64,000 bases of DNA from Mucisphaera sp965279675 (GCF_965279675.1 NZ_CBDIIJ010000002.1:2976001-3040000); one strand, 5' to 3'; counted from the first letter of the stretch, positions 50,944 through 59,686 are shown. A program made the numbers and translations. The notes: generated from the sequence alone by a model not told the origin.

Positions 50944-52020
50944 TTACACACCGACAGCAGAAACACTCAAAACAGAATCGTGCTCGTAGGCGGTTTCGGC
51001 GGGTGGCGTCACCAGCGAGGGCTCGACCAGCACGACGGTACGGGCGTTGGGCGAGGGCTTCTCCATCCGGAGCAGCAGTTGATCCACGGCCAGCCGGCCG
51101 ATGCGGTCCGGACGGACATCGACGGTGGCGATCATCGGGTTCAGGCCGGCGAGCGTGGGGTCGTTGTCGCAGGCCACGACGGTGACCTGATTGCCGGGCT
51201 CGATGCCACGGGCGCGGAGGGCTTCGTAGACGGTGAGCGTCGCCTGCCCGAGAGGCACGAACAGGCCGGAAGGACGATCCTCGAGGCTGGCGAAACGGTC
51301 GATCAGGCGATGGATGTGCTGGCGACGGGCCGCGAAGTCGCCATCGGCGCCCTCGGCGGAACCGAGCGTGATCAACTCGACGGACGCCCCGAGGTCTTCG
51401 GCGGATTCGCGAAACGCCATGGCTCGCTCGCGGAAACCCAGGTGACCGGCTTCGAGTTCGAGCATGGCGATGCGCTCGTGACCGCGACCGATGAGGTATT
51501 CGGCGGCGAGCCGGCCGATGGCGTCGTTGTCCGTGCAGACGCGATCGCCCCAGTATCCGGTTCGGCTTCTGGGTGACATGATCCAGACGGCGGGGAAACG
51601 CCGGAGCCGTTGAGCAACCTCGGCACTTGGCGGGTTGCCGTGGAGGATCAGGCCGTCGACTCGGCCACTGGCCACGGCGGAGGGGATCCTTCCGTCAGAG
51701 GTGGTCTGCGCGATGGACAGGCTGAGGTCGTGACGGGAGAGCTCTTTTTCGATGGCATGGATGGCCGCAGCGGCGACCGGGCTCGCCATGGGCGTGGGGT
51801 CGGTCCCGAACATCAGGAGCCCGATGTTCCGGGTCTTGAGGTTTCTGCGGACACGCGGCTGCGGCCCACGCCGCCGGGTCGGTGGGGTGTAGCCGAGTTG
51901 ACGCATCGCCTGCTGCACCTTGCGTGCGGTATCTGCCGAGACGCCTGGCTGGTGGTTGATCACCCGAGACACCGTGGTATGTGAGAGACCCGCAAGTTTG
52001 GCGACATCCACGATCGACAT
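50944..52020 (-). CDS. LacI-family transcriptional regulator
   Basis: 358 residues. N-terminal LacI helix-turn-helix SIVDVAKLAGLSHTTVSRVINHQPGVSADTARKVQQAMRQLGY, with recognition helix SHTTVSRVIN, followed by a hinge and a periplasmic-binding-protein-like ligand domain (NIGLLMFGTDPTPMASP, VDGLILHGNPPSAEV, RVCTDNDAIGRLAAEYLIGRGHERIAMLE, TVVACDNDPTLAGLNPMIATVDVRPDRIG). Such proteins repress, or sometimes activate, carbohydrate genes in response to a sugar. Divergent from the PL5 lyase gene and located between the two arms of the alginate region, so it is the best candidate local regulator. Nearby AATTAACA repeats (52061-52146) are candidate operators. Confidence 0.92.
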   Translation of the reverse strand: MSIVDVAKLAGLSHTTVSRVINHQPGVSADTARKVQQAMRQLGYTPPTRRRGPQPRVRRNLKTRNIGLLMFGTDPTPMASPVAAAAIHAIEKELSRHDLSLSIAQTTSDGRIPSAVASGRVDGLILHGNPPSAEVAQRLRRFPAVWIMSPRSRTGYWGDRVCTDNDAIGRLAAEYLIGRGHERIAMLELEAGHLGFRERAMAFRESAEDLGASVELITLGSAEGADGDFAARRQHIHRLIDRFASLEDRPSGLFVPLGQATLTVYEALRARGIEPGNQVTVVACDNDPTLAGLNPMIATVDVRPDRIGRLAVDQLLLRMEKPSPNARTVVLVEPSLVTPPAETAYEHDSVLSVSAVGV

Positions 52021-52267
52021 GCTCGAAGCTTAACCCTTGGCCGTGGTTGTTGCAAGTAAAAATTAACAGTAGTTCACTACAATAAAATATAAGTGTAAGC
52101 TCATATTTAGAATGTATTTATGCTAATTAACATCGTTAATTAACAGTTATTTGATGTCAATAATCTTGAATCTATCTGCAATGTGCGGTACTTTTTCACA
52201 GCGGAACAACCGGTACAAATCACCCGGCTTCCAGGCTTCCCGAATCATCTCGACACAGGAATCATCG
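52021..52267. promoter_or_regulatory. Divergent lacI/PL5 regulatory region
   Basis: AT-rich 247 bp. AATTAACAG at 52061-52069, AATTAACAT at 52125-52133 and AATTAACAG at 52138-52146; the last two lie 13 bp apart inside TAATTAACATCGTTAATTAA, which also contains the palindrome TTAATTAA. These match the repeats at 41507-41649. AGGAATC precedes the PL5 start. Confidence 0.55.
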
Positions 52268-53503
52268 ATGACACGCACCCCGCTTCTCTCCCTCCTGGCG
52301 TTGCTGCTCGCAACGTTGCTTCATACGCCTGTTGGTCTGGCCGCACCTCATCACGAGCTTTACATCACGGATGGCGAGCAGATTGCCCTGGTGCGGGATC
52401 GTGTGCGGGCCGGTGATCCGACTCTGAAACCCGCCGTTGATGCACTGGTGCAACTGGCTGAAGAATCAATGGACGCACCCATGCGGTCGGTTGTGGAGAA
52501 GCCCACGATTCCGCCTTCGGGTGATAAGAACGACTACGTCAGTCTCTCGCCTTACTGGTGGCCCAACCCCGATACGCCTGACGGTCTTCCTTACATCCGC
52601 CGAGATGGCGAGATCAACCCTGAGCGATTCGAGTACGACGTTGACAAGCTCAGCACCTTCGGCAACTGCGTCCGGTGGCTGGGATTCGCCTACTACTACA
52701 CCGGCGACGAACGCTACGCCCAAGAGGCCGTCAAAAGGATTCGTCACTTCCTGATCGATCCTGAGACACGGATGAACCCGCGTATGCGTTACGGGCAATT
52801 CATCCCGGGCCGCAATGATGGGAGGAAGTTCGGCATCATCGAGACGCTTCGCCTGCGGTGGGTGCCCGAAGCCATCACGCTTCTGTCCGAGTCCGAAGCC
52901 ATGACCGACGAGGATTACGCCGCTGCGAAGCAGTGGTTTGGTGATTACGCGAGGTGGCTCAACACCAGCGAGTTTGGTGTCGCTGAACGCGACGGTGCCA
53001 ACAACCACGGTACCTGGGGGGAAGCACAGATCGCATACTTCAGTCTCTTCGCCGGTGATACCGAAACTGTCCGCGAGATGGCGGCCCGTGTGCCCCATCG
53101 CATCAGCCACCAGATTGAACCCGATGGCCGGCAGCCGCACGAGCTGGCCCGGACGCGGGCGCTTGATTACTCCGAGTTCAATCTTCGCGGGCACAGCGAG
53201 CTTGCGATCCTTGCGGATAAGGTTGGCGTTGATCTGTGGAACTACGAGACCGAGGATGGTCGGTCGATCCGCGCCGCCATCGATTATATCCTGCCCTATC
53301 TGACCGAAGAGAAACCTTGGCCGTATCAGCAGATCAGCCCGCCCCGCCATGATTTTTATGCTCAGACACTCCGTCGTATGGCCATCGGACTCAATGATCC
53401 GCGCTATGAGGCGGCTCTGGCTAAACTCGATCGCATCACCGGCGAAGGCCTGATCTACAGAGATCTCATCATTCCGCTGCCAGCTGATTTCCCAAGCGAG
53501 TAA
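52268..53503 (+). CDS. PL5-family alginate lyase
   Basis: 411 residues with ATG at 52268, after CACAGGAATC; the upstream frame lacks coding character. Signal peptide ends in VGLAA. The mature protein is an alpha/alpha-barrel alginate lyase: SPYWWPNPDTPDGLPYIRRDG (substrate-binding WWP), FGNCVRWLGFAYYYTGDERYA, catalytic motif NNHGTW (Asn-Asn-His; residue His acts in beta-elimination), RQPHELARTRALDYSEFNLRG and a C-terminal YQQISPPRHDFYAQTL. PL5 enzymes cut poly-mannuronate. No dockerin or PEP-CTERM tail, unlike the PL6 lyase, so it is probably periplasmic and acts on shorter products. It heads a rightward operon of sugar enzymes. Confidence 0.93.
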   Translation: MTRTPLLSLLALLLATLLHTPVGLAAPHHELYITDGEQIALVRDRVRAGDPTLKPAVDALVQLAEESMDAPMRSVVEKPTIPPSGDKNDYVSLSPYWWPNPDTPDGLPYIRRDGEINPERFEYDVDKLSTFGNCVRWLGFAYYYTGDERYAQEAVKRIRHFLIDPETRMNPRMRYGQFIPGRNDGRKFGIIETLRLRWVPEAITLLSESEAMTDEDYAAAKQWFGDYARWLNTSEFGVAERDGANNHGTWGEAQIAYFSLFAGDTETVREMAARVPHRISHQIEPDGRQPHELARTRALDYSEFNLRGHSELAILADKVGVDLWNYETEDGRSIRAAIDYILPYLTEEKPWPYQQISPPRHDFYAQTLRRMAIGLNDPRYEAALAKLDRITGEGLIYRDLIIPLPADFPSE

Positions 53504-53540
53504 TCCATCACTCTTCACGACCAGCAGGAACCAGGCATCC

Positions 53541-54533
53541 ATGAAATACACACGCTTAGGCCAGACCGACCTTGAAATCTCCTGCATCGCCTTCGGCACG
53601 ATGTCGACGGTTGCCAACCCGACCTATGCCGGCGTGGCCGAATCGCAGGCGATCGCGGCCGTGCACCAGGCCATCGACCTGGGCATCAACTTCTTCGACA
53701 CGGCACCGGGCTATGGGAATGGAGCGGCCGAGGTTGTCCTTGGCCGGGCACTTGCCGGTGGCAAACGTGACAAGGTGCTGATCGCCGACAAGATCAACAC
53801 ACCGACTCTCTCAGCTGATGATGTCGCCAACGAGTGCACCAAGGCGCTCGAACGACTCAATACCGACGTCATCGATCTCTATCAGATCCACTGGCCCAAG
53901 AACGTCGTGCCTGCTGAGGAAACGCTTCGTGCGATGGAGAGGCTTGTGGAGCAGGGCAAGGTGCGTGTGCTTGGCGTCTGCAACTACGGGCCTGTCGATC
54001 TCAGCGAGGCTCTGGGTGTGACCGCGCTGGCATCTAATCAGATTGCATACAGTCTGCTGTCCCGCGCACCAGAGTTCGAGGTGATGGACCTGATGACCAA
54101 GCACGGCATGAGCACGCTCTGCTATTCGCCGCTGGCTCAGGGGTTGCTGACTGGCAAGTTCCGCTCGGCCGATGACGTCCCCGATGAGCGAGCCCGGACC
54201 CGCTTGTTCTCTTCGGATCGTCCGCAGGCCCGTCACACCGAGCCAGGCTGCGAGGAGCTCGCTTTTCAGGCGATCGAAGACATCAGAAGGATCGCTGAGC
54301 GTTCCGGGCACAGCATGTCCGATCTTTCCATTGCCTGGCTGCTCGCACAGCCAACCGTCGCATCCGTGCTGGTCGGTGCCAGCCATCCCGATCAGGTCAC
54401 CCGCAATGCGGCCGCCGCAGACCTCACGCCATCTCAGGAAGTACTCGATGATCTGTCTCGCGTCACCGAACCGGTGAAGCAGGCGCTCGGCCCCAACATG
54501 GACCCGTGGGAGAGCGAGTCACGCATTCACTAA
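53541..54533 (+). CDS. Aldo/keto reductase
   Basis: 330 residues, full-length barrel: MKYTRLGQTDLEISCIAFGTM start, FFDTAPGYGNGAAE (catalytic Asp and Tyr), VLIADKIN (Lys), VIDLYQIHWP (His), and the cofactor end ASVLVGASHPDQVTRN. Similar to YajO/YghZ-type AKR14 members (TTP-type loops). It begins 37 bp after the PL5 stop with a preceding AGCAGGAACC, so it is in the same transcript. One possible role is reduction of the unsaturated uronate derivative 4-deoxy-L-erythro-5-hexoseulose uronate, formed after lyase action, to KDG; known DEH reductases are usually of the SDR or MDR type, so this is a guess. No signal peptide. Confidence 0.88.
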   Translation: MKYTRLGQTDLEISCIAFGTMSTVANPTYAGVAESQAIAAVHQAIDLGINFFDTAPGYGNGAAEVVLGRALAGGKRDKVLIADKINTPTLSADDVANECTKALERLNTDVIDLYQIHWPKNVVPAEETLRAMERLVEQGKVRVLGVCNYGPVDLSEALGVTALASNQIAYSLLSRAPEFEVMDLMTKHGMSTLCYSPLAQGLLTGKFRSADDVPDERARTRLFSSDRPQARHTEPGCEELAFQAIEDIRRIAERSGHSMSDLSIAWLLAQPTVASVLVGASHPDQVTRNAAAADLTPSQEVLDDLSRVTEPVKQALGPNMDPWESESRIH

Positions 54534-54552
54534 ACACCGAATGGAGCTCTAG

Positions 54553-55611
54553 GTGATCACGCCTTCCAACAACAAGACTCAGCCCATCCGCATCGGCATC
54601 GTCGGTCTCGGACGGAGCGGGTTCAACATCCACGCCAAGTGGCTGGCCACGCTGAGGCAGACCTACACGGTCGCGGCGGTGACCGACCCTGATGACCAGC
54701 GCTGCCAGGAAGCCGTGGCCCTGCACGATTGCACGGTGTATCCAACCTTCGAGGCGTTGAATGCCGACGACACACTCGATGCGATTGTCATCGCGTCACC
54801 GAATCTTCACCACGAGGACCAGACATGTGCGGCACTTGAAGCCGGACACCACGTGATTGTTGAAAAGCCGCTGGCGCTGACTGTCGCTGGCGCCGACAGG
54901 ATGATGGAGACCGCTGAGCGCACCGGCAGACTGCTTGCGCCTTTCCAGAACCGACGCTTTGAGCCTCATTTCCGGAAGGTTCAGGAGTTGCTTGCATCCG
55001 GACGCTTGGGCAGACCGATCCAGATCCGGATCGAATGGAGCCAGTTCACCAGACGCTGGGATTGGCAAACGCTCAAATCCAAGGGTGGCGGTTCCCTGCA
55101 TAATCACTGCGCTCACCTGCTTGATCATGCGCTTGAGCTGTTTGGTCCCGGGGAGCCTGAGGTGTTCGTCGATATGCAGCGTGCTCTGTCGATCGGTGAC
55201 GCCGAAGACCATATCAAGATCATCCTCCATGGCGAGGGGCATCCGACCATCGATATCGAGTCCTCGAGTTGCTGCATCTACCCCGAGGACCGCTGGCACA
55301 TCTGGGCGACGGCTGGCGGGCTGCGTGGTACCACCGAGCAGCTCGAATGGCGGTGGATCGATACGGACAAACTCCCTCATCGGGACCCCGATGAGGGACC
55401 CGCTGAAGGCAGGGTCTACCAGCGAGAGGAGTACGAGTGGCACGTGGAACAATGGTCGCAGCCCGTGAATACCCCGCCTCATACCGCCATCCCCTTCTAC
55501 CGCGACTTCGAGTCGGCTCTCCGCCGGGGGACCCCCCTGACAGTGACACCTGAAAGCGTTCGCAGGCAGATCGCTGTGCTCGACCGCTGCCACGAACTGA
55601 CTGCTTGCTGA
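54553..55611 (+). CDS. Gfo/Idh/MocA-family oxidoreductase
   Basis: 352 residues with a GTG start at 54553 (GGAG 9 nt upstream). Rossmann motif IGIVGLGRSGFNIHA, EKPLALTVAGADRM (catalytic Lys of EKP), NHCAHLLDHALEL region for the sugar-binding Asp/His. NAD(P)-dependent sugar or uronate dehydrogenase. Spaced 19 bp after the aldo/keto reductase and 36 bp before the isomerase. Its partner domain at 32300 is a fused Gfo/Idh, of a different subgroup. Substrate is not readable; a fructuronate/mannonate-type conversion would fit the neighbouring dehydratase. An 11-bp perfect palindrome lies inside its coding sequence (55374-55397). Confidence 0.87.
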   Translation: MITPSNNKTQPIRIGIVGLGRSGFNIHAKWLATLRQTYTVAAVTDPDDQRCQEAVALHDCTVYPTFEALNADDTLDAIVIASPNLHHEDQTCAALEAGHHVIVEKPLALTVAGADRMMETAERTGRLLAPFQNRRFEPHFRKVQELLASGRLGRPIQIRIEWSQFTRRWDWQTLKSKGGGSLHNHCAHLLDHALELFGPGEPEVFVDMQRALSIGDAEDHIKIILHGEGHPTIDIESSSCCIYPEDRWHIWATAGGLRGTTEQLEWRWIDTDKLPHRDPDEGPAEGRVYQREEYEWHVEQWSQPVNTPPHTAIPFYRDFESALRRGTPLTVTPESVRRQIAVLDRCHELTAC

Positions 55612-55647
55612 TTACTACGAGCCTCATCCAGGGAAAAAGACCCCCCG

Positions 55648-56550
55648 ATGCCCGCTAGCCCATCCGATAAGCCTTTTCCGTCGCTCATGACCGATCTGAT
55701 CGGTGTCGATGCCGAGCCCGACAACGCCGCGGAGCTGGCCGCACGTCATGGCTTCGAAGGACTCGACCTGAGACTCAATAAATATGACGACTGGCTCTCT
55801 GCCTATGGCATCGACCGTTTTGCAAATTTGATGGGTGAACTCGGCTTGCTGTCCGGCTACACATCCATCATGTCAAGGACCCTCTCTGTCGGTGACGAAG
55901 AATGGCGGCAAGCCATCGATAACCTTCCCAGGCGTGCTCGCATCGCCGAGTCGCTAGGCTTTACCCGTGCCGGTGTGGTGGTGTTGCCCTTCGATGACGA
56001 ACGTGACGCCGCGGCTAACCACCGCCGTCACGTCCGGAGACTTCGGGAGGCCGCACCCATCCTCGCCGATCACGGCATCCACCTGGGCCTCGAATACATC
56101 GGCCCCAAAACCCGACGTGAGGGGCATACGCATCCTTTCATTCACACGATGAAAGGTATGCTCCACCTGATCGATGATGCCGGGCATGCCAACATCGGTC
56201 TCATGCTCGACACGCTCCACTGGCATTGTGCGACTGAGACCAGTGAAGACATCGAAGCTCTGGATCATCAGCAGGTGGTCGTTGTCCATCTCTGTGACGG
56301 CCTGCCCGATCGGTCCAACGATGAGCAGACGGTGACCGAACGATTGCTCCCGAGAGAATCTGGTGTCTTTGACAACGATACTTTTGTGGGTGCTATCAGG
56401 AAGATTGGTTACTCCGGGCCCATGACCGCAGAGCCCACCAGCCAGCGATGGCAATCGATGGAGGCCGATGAAGCTGTCTCAATGACGGCCGCTGCGGTGC
56501 GTAAGACACTCGGCCTCGATCCGATTCCACTGCCCCAGCAACAGACATGA
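55648..56550 (+). CDS. Sugar phosphate isomerase/epimerase-like TIM barrel (AP endonuclease 2 superfamily)
   Basis: 300 residues of xylose-isomerase-like TIM barrel (PF01261-type): GFEGLDLRLNKYDDWLSAYG, GLEYIGPKTRREGHTHPFIHTM, MLDTLHWHCATETSEDIEALDHQQVVVVHLCDGL, then TFVGAIRKIGYSGPMTAEP. Metal ligands are the Glu in GLEYIG, Asp in MLDTLHWH, the His in VVHLCDG and the terminal Glu in TAEP. It probably interconverts a keto/aldo sugar acid. Its stop overlaps the start of the next gene (ATGA at 56547-56550), so the two are translationally coupled. Confidence 0.82.
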   Translation: MPASPSDKPFPSLMTDLIGVDAEPDNAAELAARHGFEGLDLRLNKYDDWLSAYGIDRFANLMGELGLLSGYTSIMSRTLSVGDEEWRQAIDNLPRRARIAESLGFTRAGVVVLPFDDERDAAANHRRHVRRLREAAPILADHGIHLGLEYIGPKTRREGHTHPFIHTMKGMLHLIDDAGHANIGLMLDTLHWHCATETSEDIEALDHQQVVVVHLCDGLPDRSNDEQTVTERLLPRESGVFDNDTFVGAIRKIGYSGPMTAEPTSQRWQSMEADEAVSMTAAAVRKTLGLDPIPLPQQQT

Positions 56551-57791
56551 TCTCTATCCGTGATATCCAGGTCACGCTCACCGCGCCCATGGGCCGAAAT
56601 CTCCTCGTTGTTCGTGTGCTTACCACTGAGCCCGAGCTCTCCGGTCTCGGATGCGGGACCTTCACTCAGCGGTACCTGCCGGTCGCTTCCACGATCAACG
56701 ACCACCTCAAACCCCTGCTCATCGGCCGTGACGCCACTCAGACAGAGGAGCTCTTCCGTCTGATGATGGTCAACGGCTATTGGCGTAACGGCCCTGTTCT
56801 CAATAACGCCGTGGCCGCCATCGATATCGCGCTTTGGGATCTCAAGGCCAAACTGGCCGGCCTGCCGCTTTATCAGCTCCTCGGCGGAAAGATGCGCGAG
56901 GGTGCGGCGGTGTATCAGCACGCCGACGGTCGGAGCCTTAACGAACTGGCCGATCACACACAGGCGCAGATTGATCGTGGGATGCGGCACGTCCGCATCC
57001 GATTTGGTGGTGGTTCAAACGAGACACGTGCTTCCGGTGAAGCCGGCGGGCTGGCCTATGGCGGCGCACTGACAGAAGCACTCAATCAACCAGATGGTGC
57101 GCCCGGAGGTGCCTACTTCGATCCAACGCAGTACATGCGTTCAACGCTTGAGGCACTCGAACACATCCGTAGGAGCTTCGGCGACAGCATCGAGCTCCTC
57201 CACGACACGCACTGCCGGTTGACGTCCGCTCAGGCGATTGCATTCTCCAGGGATCTCGAGGGCTACCGGCTTTTCTTTCTTGAGGATGTTCTGCCTCCCG
57301 AAGATCTGGCCTGGTACCAACACGTCCGAGCCAACACGACGACACCCCAAGCCGTTGGCGAGTTGTTCAACAATCCCAACGAGTGGACACCCCTGATTGC
57401 AAACCGATGGATCGATTTCATCCGCATGCACACCAGCCATATGGGTGGACTCACGCCTGCCCGCAAGGTCGCGGCGCTTGCCGAGGCTTTTGGTGTGCGT
57501 GTTGCATGGCACGGCCCAGGTGACCTCTCGCCCATCGGCCACGCGGCCAACCTCCACCTCAACCTGACGCTGCCGAACTTCGGCGTACAGGAACTCCAGC
57601 CCTTCACGCCCGAAACCGAAGAAGTTTTCCCGGGCTGTCCGGTTTTCAGGAACGGTTATCTCTACCCGAATGAGCGGCCTGGTCATGGCGTCGACCTCGA
57701 CGAGAAGGTTGCCGCCAGATACCCCTGCGATCCTGCGGTCATTGGCTGGACGCAGGCCCGACTGCCTGATGGCAGCATCACATGGCCATGA
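56547..57791 (+). CDS. Mandelate-racemase/enolase-superfamily dehydratase (D-mannonate dehydratase/RspA type)
   Basis: 414 residues, the size of ManD proteins. N-terminal capping domain (VLNNAVAAIDIALWDLKAKLAGLPLYQLLGGK) and barrel motifs: ELLHDTHCRLTSAQAI (first metal Asp), FFLEDVLPPEDLAWYQ (second metal Glu), VGELFNNPNEW, then RMHTSHMGGLTPARK, AWHGPGDLSPIGHAANLHLNL and EEVFPGCP. This matches the D-mannonate dehydratase/RspA subgroup, which dehydrates mannonate or gluconate to 2-keto-3-deoxygluconate, entry into KDG metabolism. ATGA overlap with the isomerase gene. End of a five-gene rightward operon; no intrinsic terminator was noticed after it. Confidence 0.86.
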   Translation: MISIRDIQVTLTAPMGRNLLVVRVLTTEPELSGLGCGTFTQRYLPVASTINDHLKPLLIGRDATQTEELFRLMMVNGYWRNGPVLNNAVAAIDIALWDLKAKLAGLPLYQLLGGKMREGAAVYQHADGRSLNELADHTQAQIDRGMRHVRIRFGGGSNETRASGEAGGLAYGGALTEALNQPDGAPGGAYFDPTQYMRSTLEALEHIRRSFGDSIELLHDTHCRLTSAQAIAFSRDLEGYRLFFLEDVLPPEDLAWYQHVRANTTTPQAVGELFNNPNEWTPLIANRWIDFIRMHTSHMGGLTPARKVAALAEAFGVRVAWHGPGDLSPIGHAANLHLNLTLPNFGVQELQPFTPETEEVFPGCPVFRNGYLYPNERPGHGVDLDEKVAARYPCDPAVIGWTQARLPDGSITWP

Positions 57792-57899
57792 TGCCGAGCT
57801 TGCTTGGAGATGAAGGTACAGGCCAGCCATCACGGTTAAGCCTGCTCTTGAGAAGCAATGGCAACGCTGATGGCCCCCTGGCTCTTGGGAAGACACAAG

Positions 57900-57944
57900 C
57901 GAGGGTGACGGGACTCGAACCCGCAACCTTCGGATCGACAGTCC
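57900..57944 (-). repeat. 3' fragment of a tRNA-Asp(GTC) gene (integration scar)
   Basis: Read on the minus strand: anticodon loop CTGTCGA (anticodon GTC), stem TCCGA, variable loop, T arm GCGGG-TTCGAGT-CCCGT, then CACCCTC and a G discriminator. The 5' strand of the anticodon stem matches only at three bases, and no acceptor/D arm follows, so the tRNA is incomplete. Typical of the end duplicated by an integrase. Confidence 0.65.
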
Positions 57945-58116
57945 TGAAGAGATGTATCGCAAGTTATTTGCTAACAGAATTTTACAGGCAGGTACTGACT
58001 CGCCTGCAGCGAATCAGTCAGTACCTTCGCTGTCGCAACTGGTCGCGGCGTGGCAACGGCTGACCCAACAGCAGAAGTACATGGTGCACTGGATCATGGA
58101 AGCAATGGCCAGCTAA
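57901..58116 (+). pseudogene. C-terminal remnant of an integrase
   Basis: One open frame reads the antisense of the tRNA-Asp fragment as EGDGTRTRNLRIDSP, then continues to LSQLVAAWQRLTQQQKYMVHWIMEAMAS and a TAA at 58114-58116. tRNA-encoded GDGTRTRN plus an LSQLVxAW...M tail is characteristic, in my experience of planctomycete integrases, of the end of a tyrosine integrase. No catalytic boxes remain upstream. The frame continues upstream without a plausible start. Confidence 0.5.
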
Positions 58117-58286
58117 GCGTTCATCGCTTGGACAAACTGCGGCTCTACCCATGTAGATACCTGTGCCGATACTAGCCTCGTCTATCAATCGGCCGGGCTA
58201 ATCCGGCCGATTGATTCAGCGAACTCCTCGGGGGCCATGTTGCCCAAGACGCTGCTGTAGGATGGTGGCAGGTGGATTAGCAGGAG
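58117..58286 (-). pseudogene. C-terminal remnant of an IS3-type transposase with hairpin
   Basis: On the minus strand about 58267-58185 encodes SYSSVLGNMAPEEFAESIGRI ending at TGA (58185-58187), like the end of IS3-family OrfB (xYNxxRxHSxLGxMxPxEFA). A perfect 12-bp hairpin (58185-58196 with 58203-58214, 6-nt loop) overlaps the stop. No further transposase sequence is seen to the right, where umuC sequence begins at 58287. Confidence 0.45.
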
Positions 58287-59528
58287 CTATGAGAGCTCAC
58301 TAGCGAGACGATTCGTGATCCAAAGACGAGCAGGCTCAGAGTGCCTTTTCTGGCTCGATACAGTCGCCACTGGAAGCTCATCCCACCTCGTGGTGTAGCG
58401 CGGGCTCCGGTTGTCACTGCGAAGATGCCACGTTCGACACGGGCGCAGTTCGAAAGGCGACGAAGCCCCGATCCTCACCGCTCCCCGGCCATGACGCTCG
58501 TTGATCGCGTCCAGGGTCCTCATCAACCCACGGGTTCTGGTTCGATCGACTTGGTCGTAGAGGCCCAGCTGCCGCTCTTCTCGCCGGCTGAGGTTGCTGA
58601 GCAGCACCCCCGCCTTCTTGTAGTGATGCTGCCCACGGAAGACTCTCAACAAACACCACTTCGCGGCCTTGATCAGCTCGCGGGTGTCCTCGGTTGCTGT
58701 GATTAGACGTACGCTCCGACTATTCGCGTACTGCTCGACATCGGCATGGCGATCGGTCTGAACAAAGACCGTCACCTTTGATGCCACCAAGTTCTGCCGA
58801 CGGAGTTTCACCGCCGCGGCAGAGCTGAAGGTGGCGACAGCCTCGGTGAGATCATCGAATCGGTTGGTCACCTTGCCGAACGACCTAGAACAGCAGATGT
58901 TCTTTCGATCTGGCTTGATCAGCTCAAGCGGCAGGCGTGACTTGCCCCGCAGCTCGTACACCTGTCTCTGCCCGACCACGCCCAGTTCCTGGCGAACAAG
59001 ATTGGGATCTGCATCTCTAAACTCTCTCGGTGTCTGGATCCCGAGCTTCTTGAGCCTCCGGATACTGCCCCGGCTGATGCCCCACAGATCCTTCAGGTCC
59101 ACCCTGCCCAAAGCCTCATCAACACGCTCAGCCGAGTCGAGGACACAAACCCCCTCACGCATCCCCTGCAGCGGCACACGTTTCGCGCAATGATTGGCGA
59201 GCTTGGCTAGAAGCTTAGAAGATCCGACGCCGATGCCAGTTGTGATGCCTGTCCACTGTCTGGCTGTACCCCGCAGCTCGACAGCCCACTGGCTCAAGCG
59301 GTCATGCCCAAGATCGGCAATCCTGAGGAAAGCCTCGTCGATCGAGTAGATCTCGACCGCCTCGCTGTGTTGGCGGTAGATGCTCACGAGCCGCGACTGA
59401 AAATCATGATAGAGCGTGTAGTTGGAGCTGAAGACCCTAGTGTTGTGCTGCGCGAGGACATTCTTGATCTGAAAGTAAGGCTTGAACATCTCGCAGCCGA
59501 GTTCTTTGGCGTCCTTAGATGCAGCCAC
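58287..59528 (-). pseudogene. umuC: N-terminally truncated umuC-like Y-family DNA polymerase
   Basis: 413 residues of translesion polymerase V catalytic subunit. Kept: AAxxDAKELGxxMFKPYFQIK start, EIYSIDEAFLRI (two of the three acidic metal ligands), TGIGVGSSKLLAKLANHCAK, LWGISRGSIRRLKKLGIQTPREF and C-terminal little-finger and tail regions ending in ITNRLASELS. Lost: about 35-40 N-terminal residues (the first metal Asp in the FALIDCNNFY motif and steric-gate Tyr). The frame, going upstream, reads SCIVAASKDAKELG and is then replaced by the end of an IS3-family element at about 59537. No umuC-like N-terminus was seen on the other side of the insertion, so DNA was deleted. Any product should be inactive. 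Confidence 0.8.
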
Positions 59529-59614
59529 GATGCAGCTGACCTTTCCCCCTGAACCTTGTCCGGATGTTGTGGGAGGCTTCCCACGTTCTGGACGCCATCA
59601 GGAAGGAAAGATCG

Positions 59615-59686
59615 ATGAGCAGGAAGCGTCATTCGGCGGAGGAGATCGTGAACAAGCTGCGTGAGGCCGCGGCGCTAAAACGCTGA
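59615..59686 (+). pseudogene. orfA remnant of the IS3-family element
   Basis: MSRKRHSAEEIVNKLREAAALKR then TGA. IS3-type OrfA begins (M)xRKRHxxEEIxxKLREAE and continues for about 90 residues with a helix-turn-helix and leucine zipper, all absent here. The frame is +1 relative to orfB; the usual -1 frameshift region (CTAAAACGC) may persist. Confidence 0.6.
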
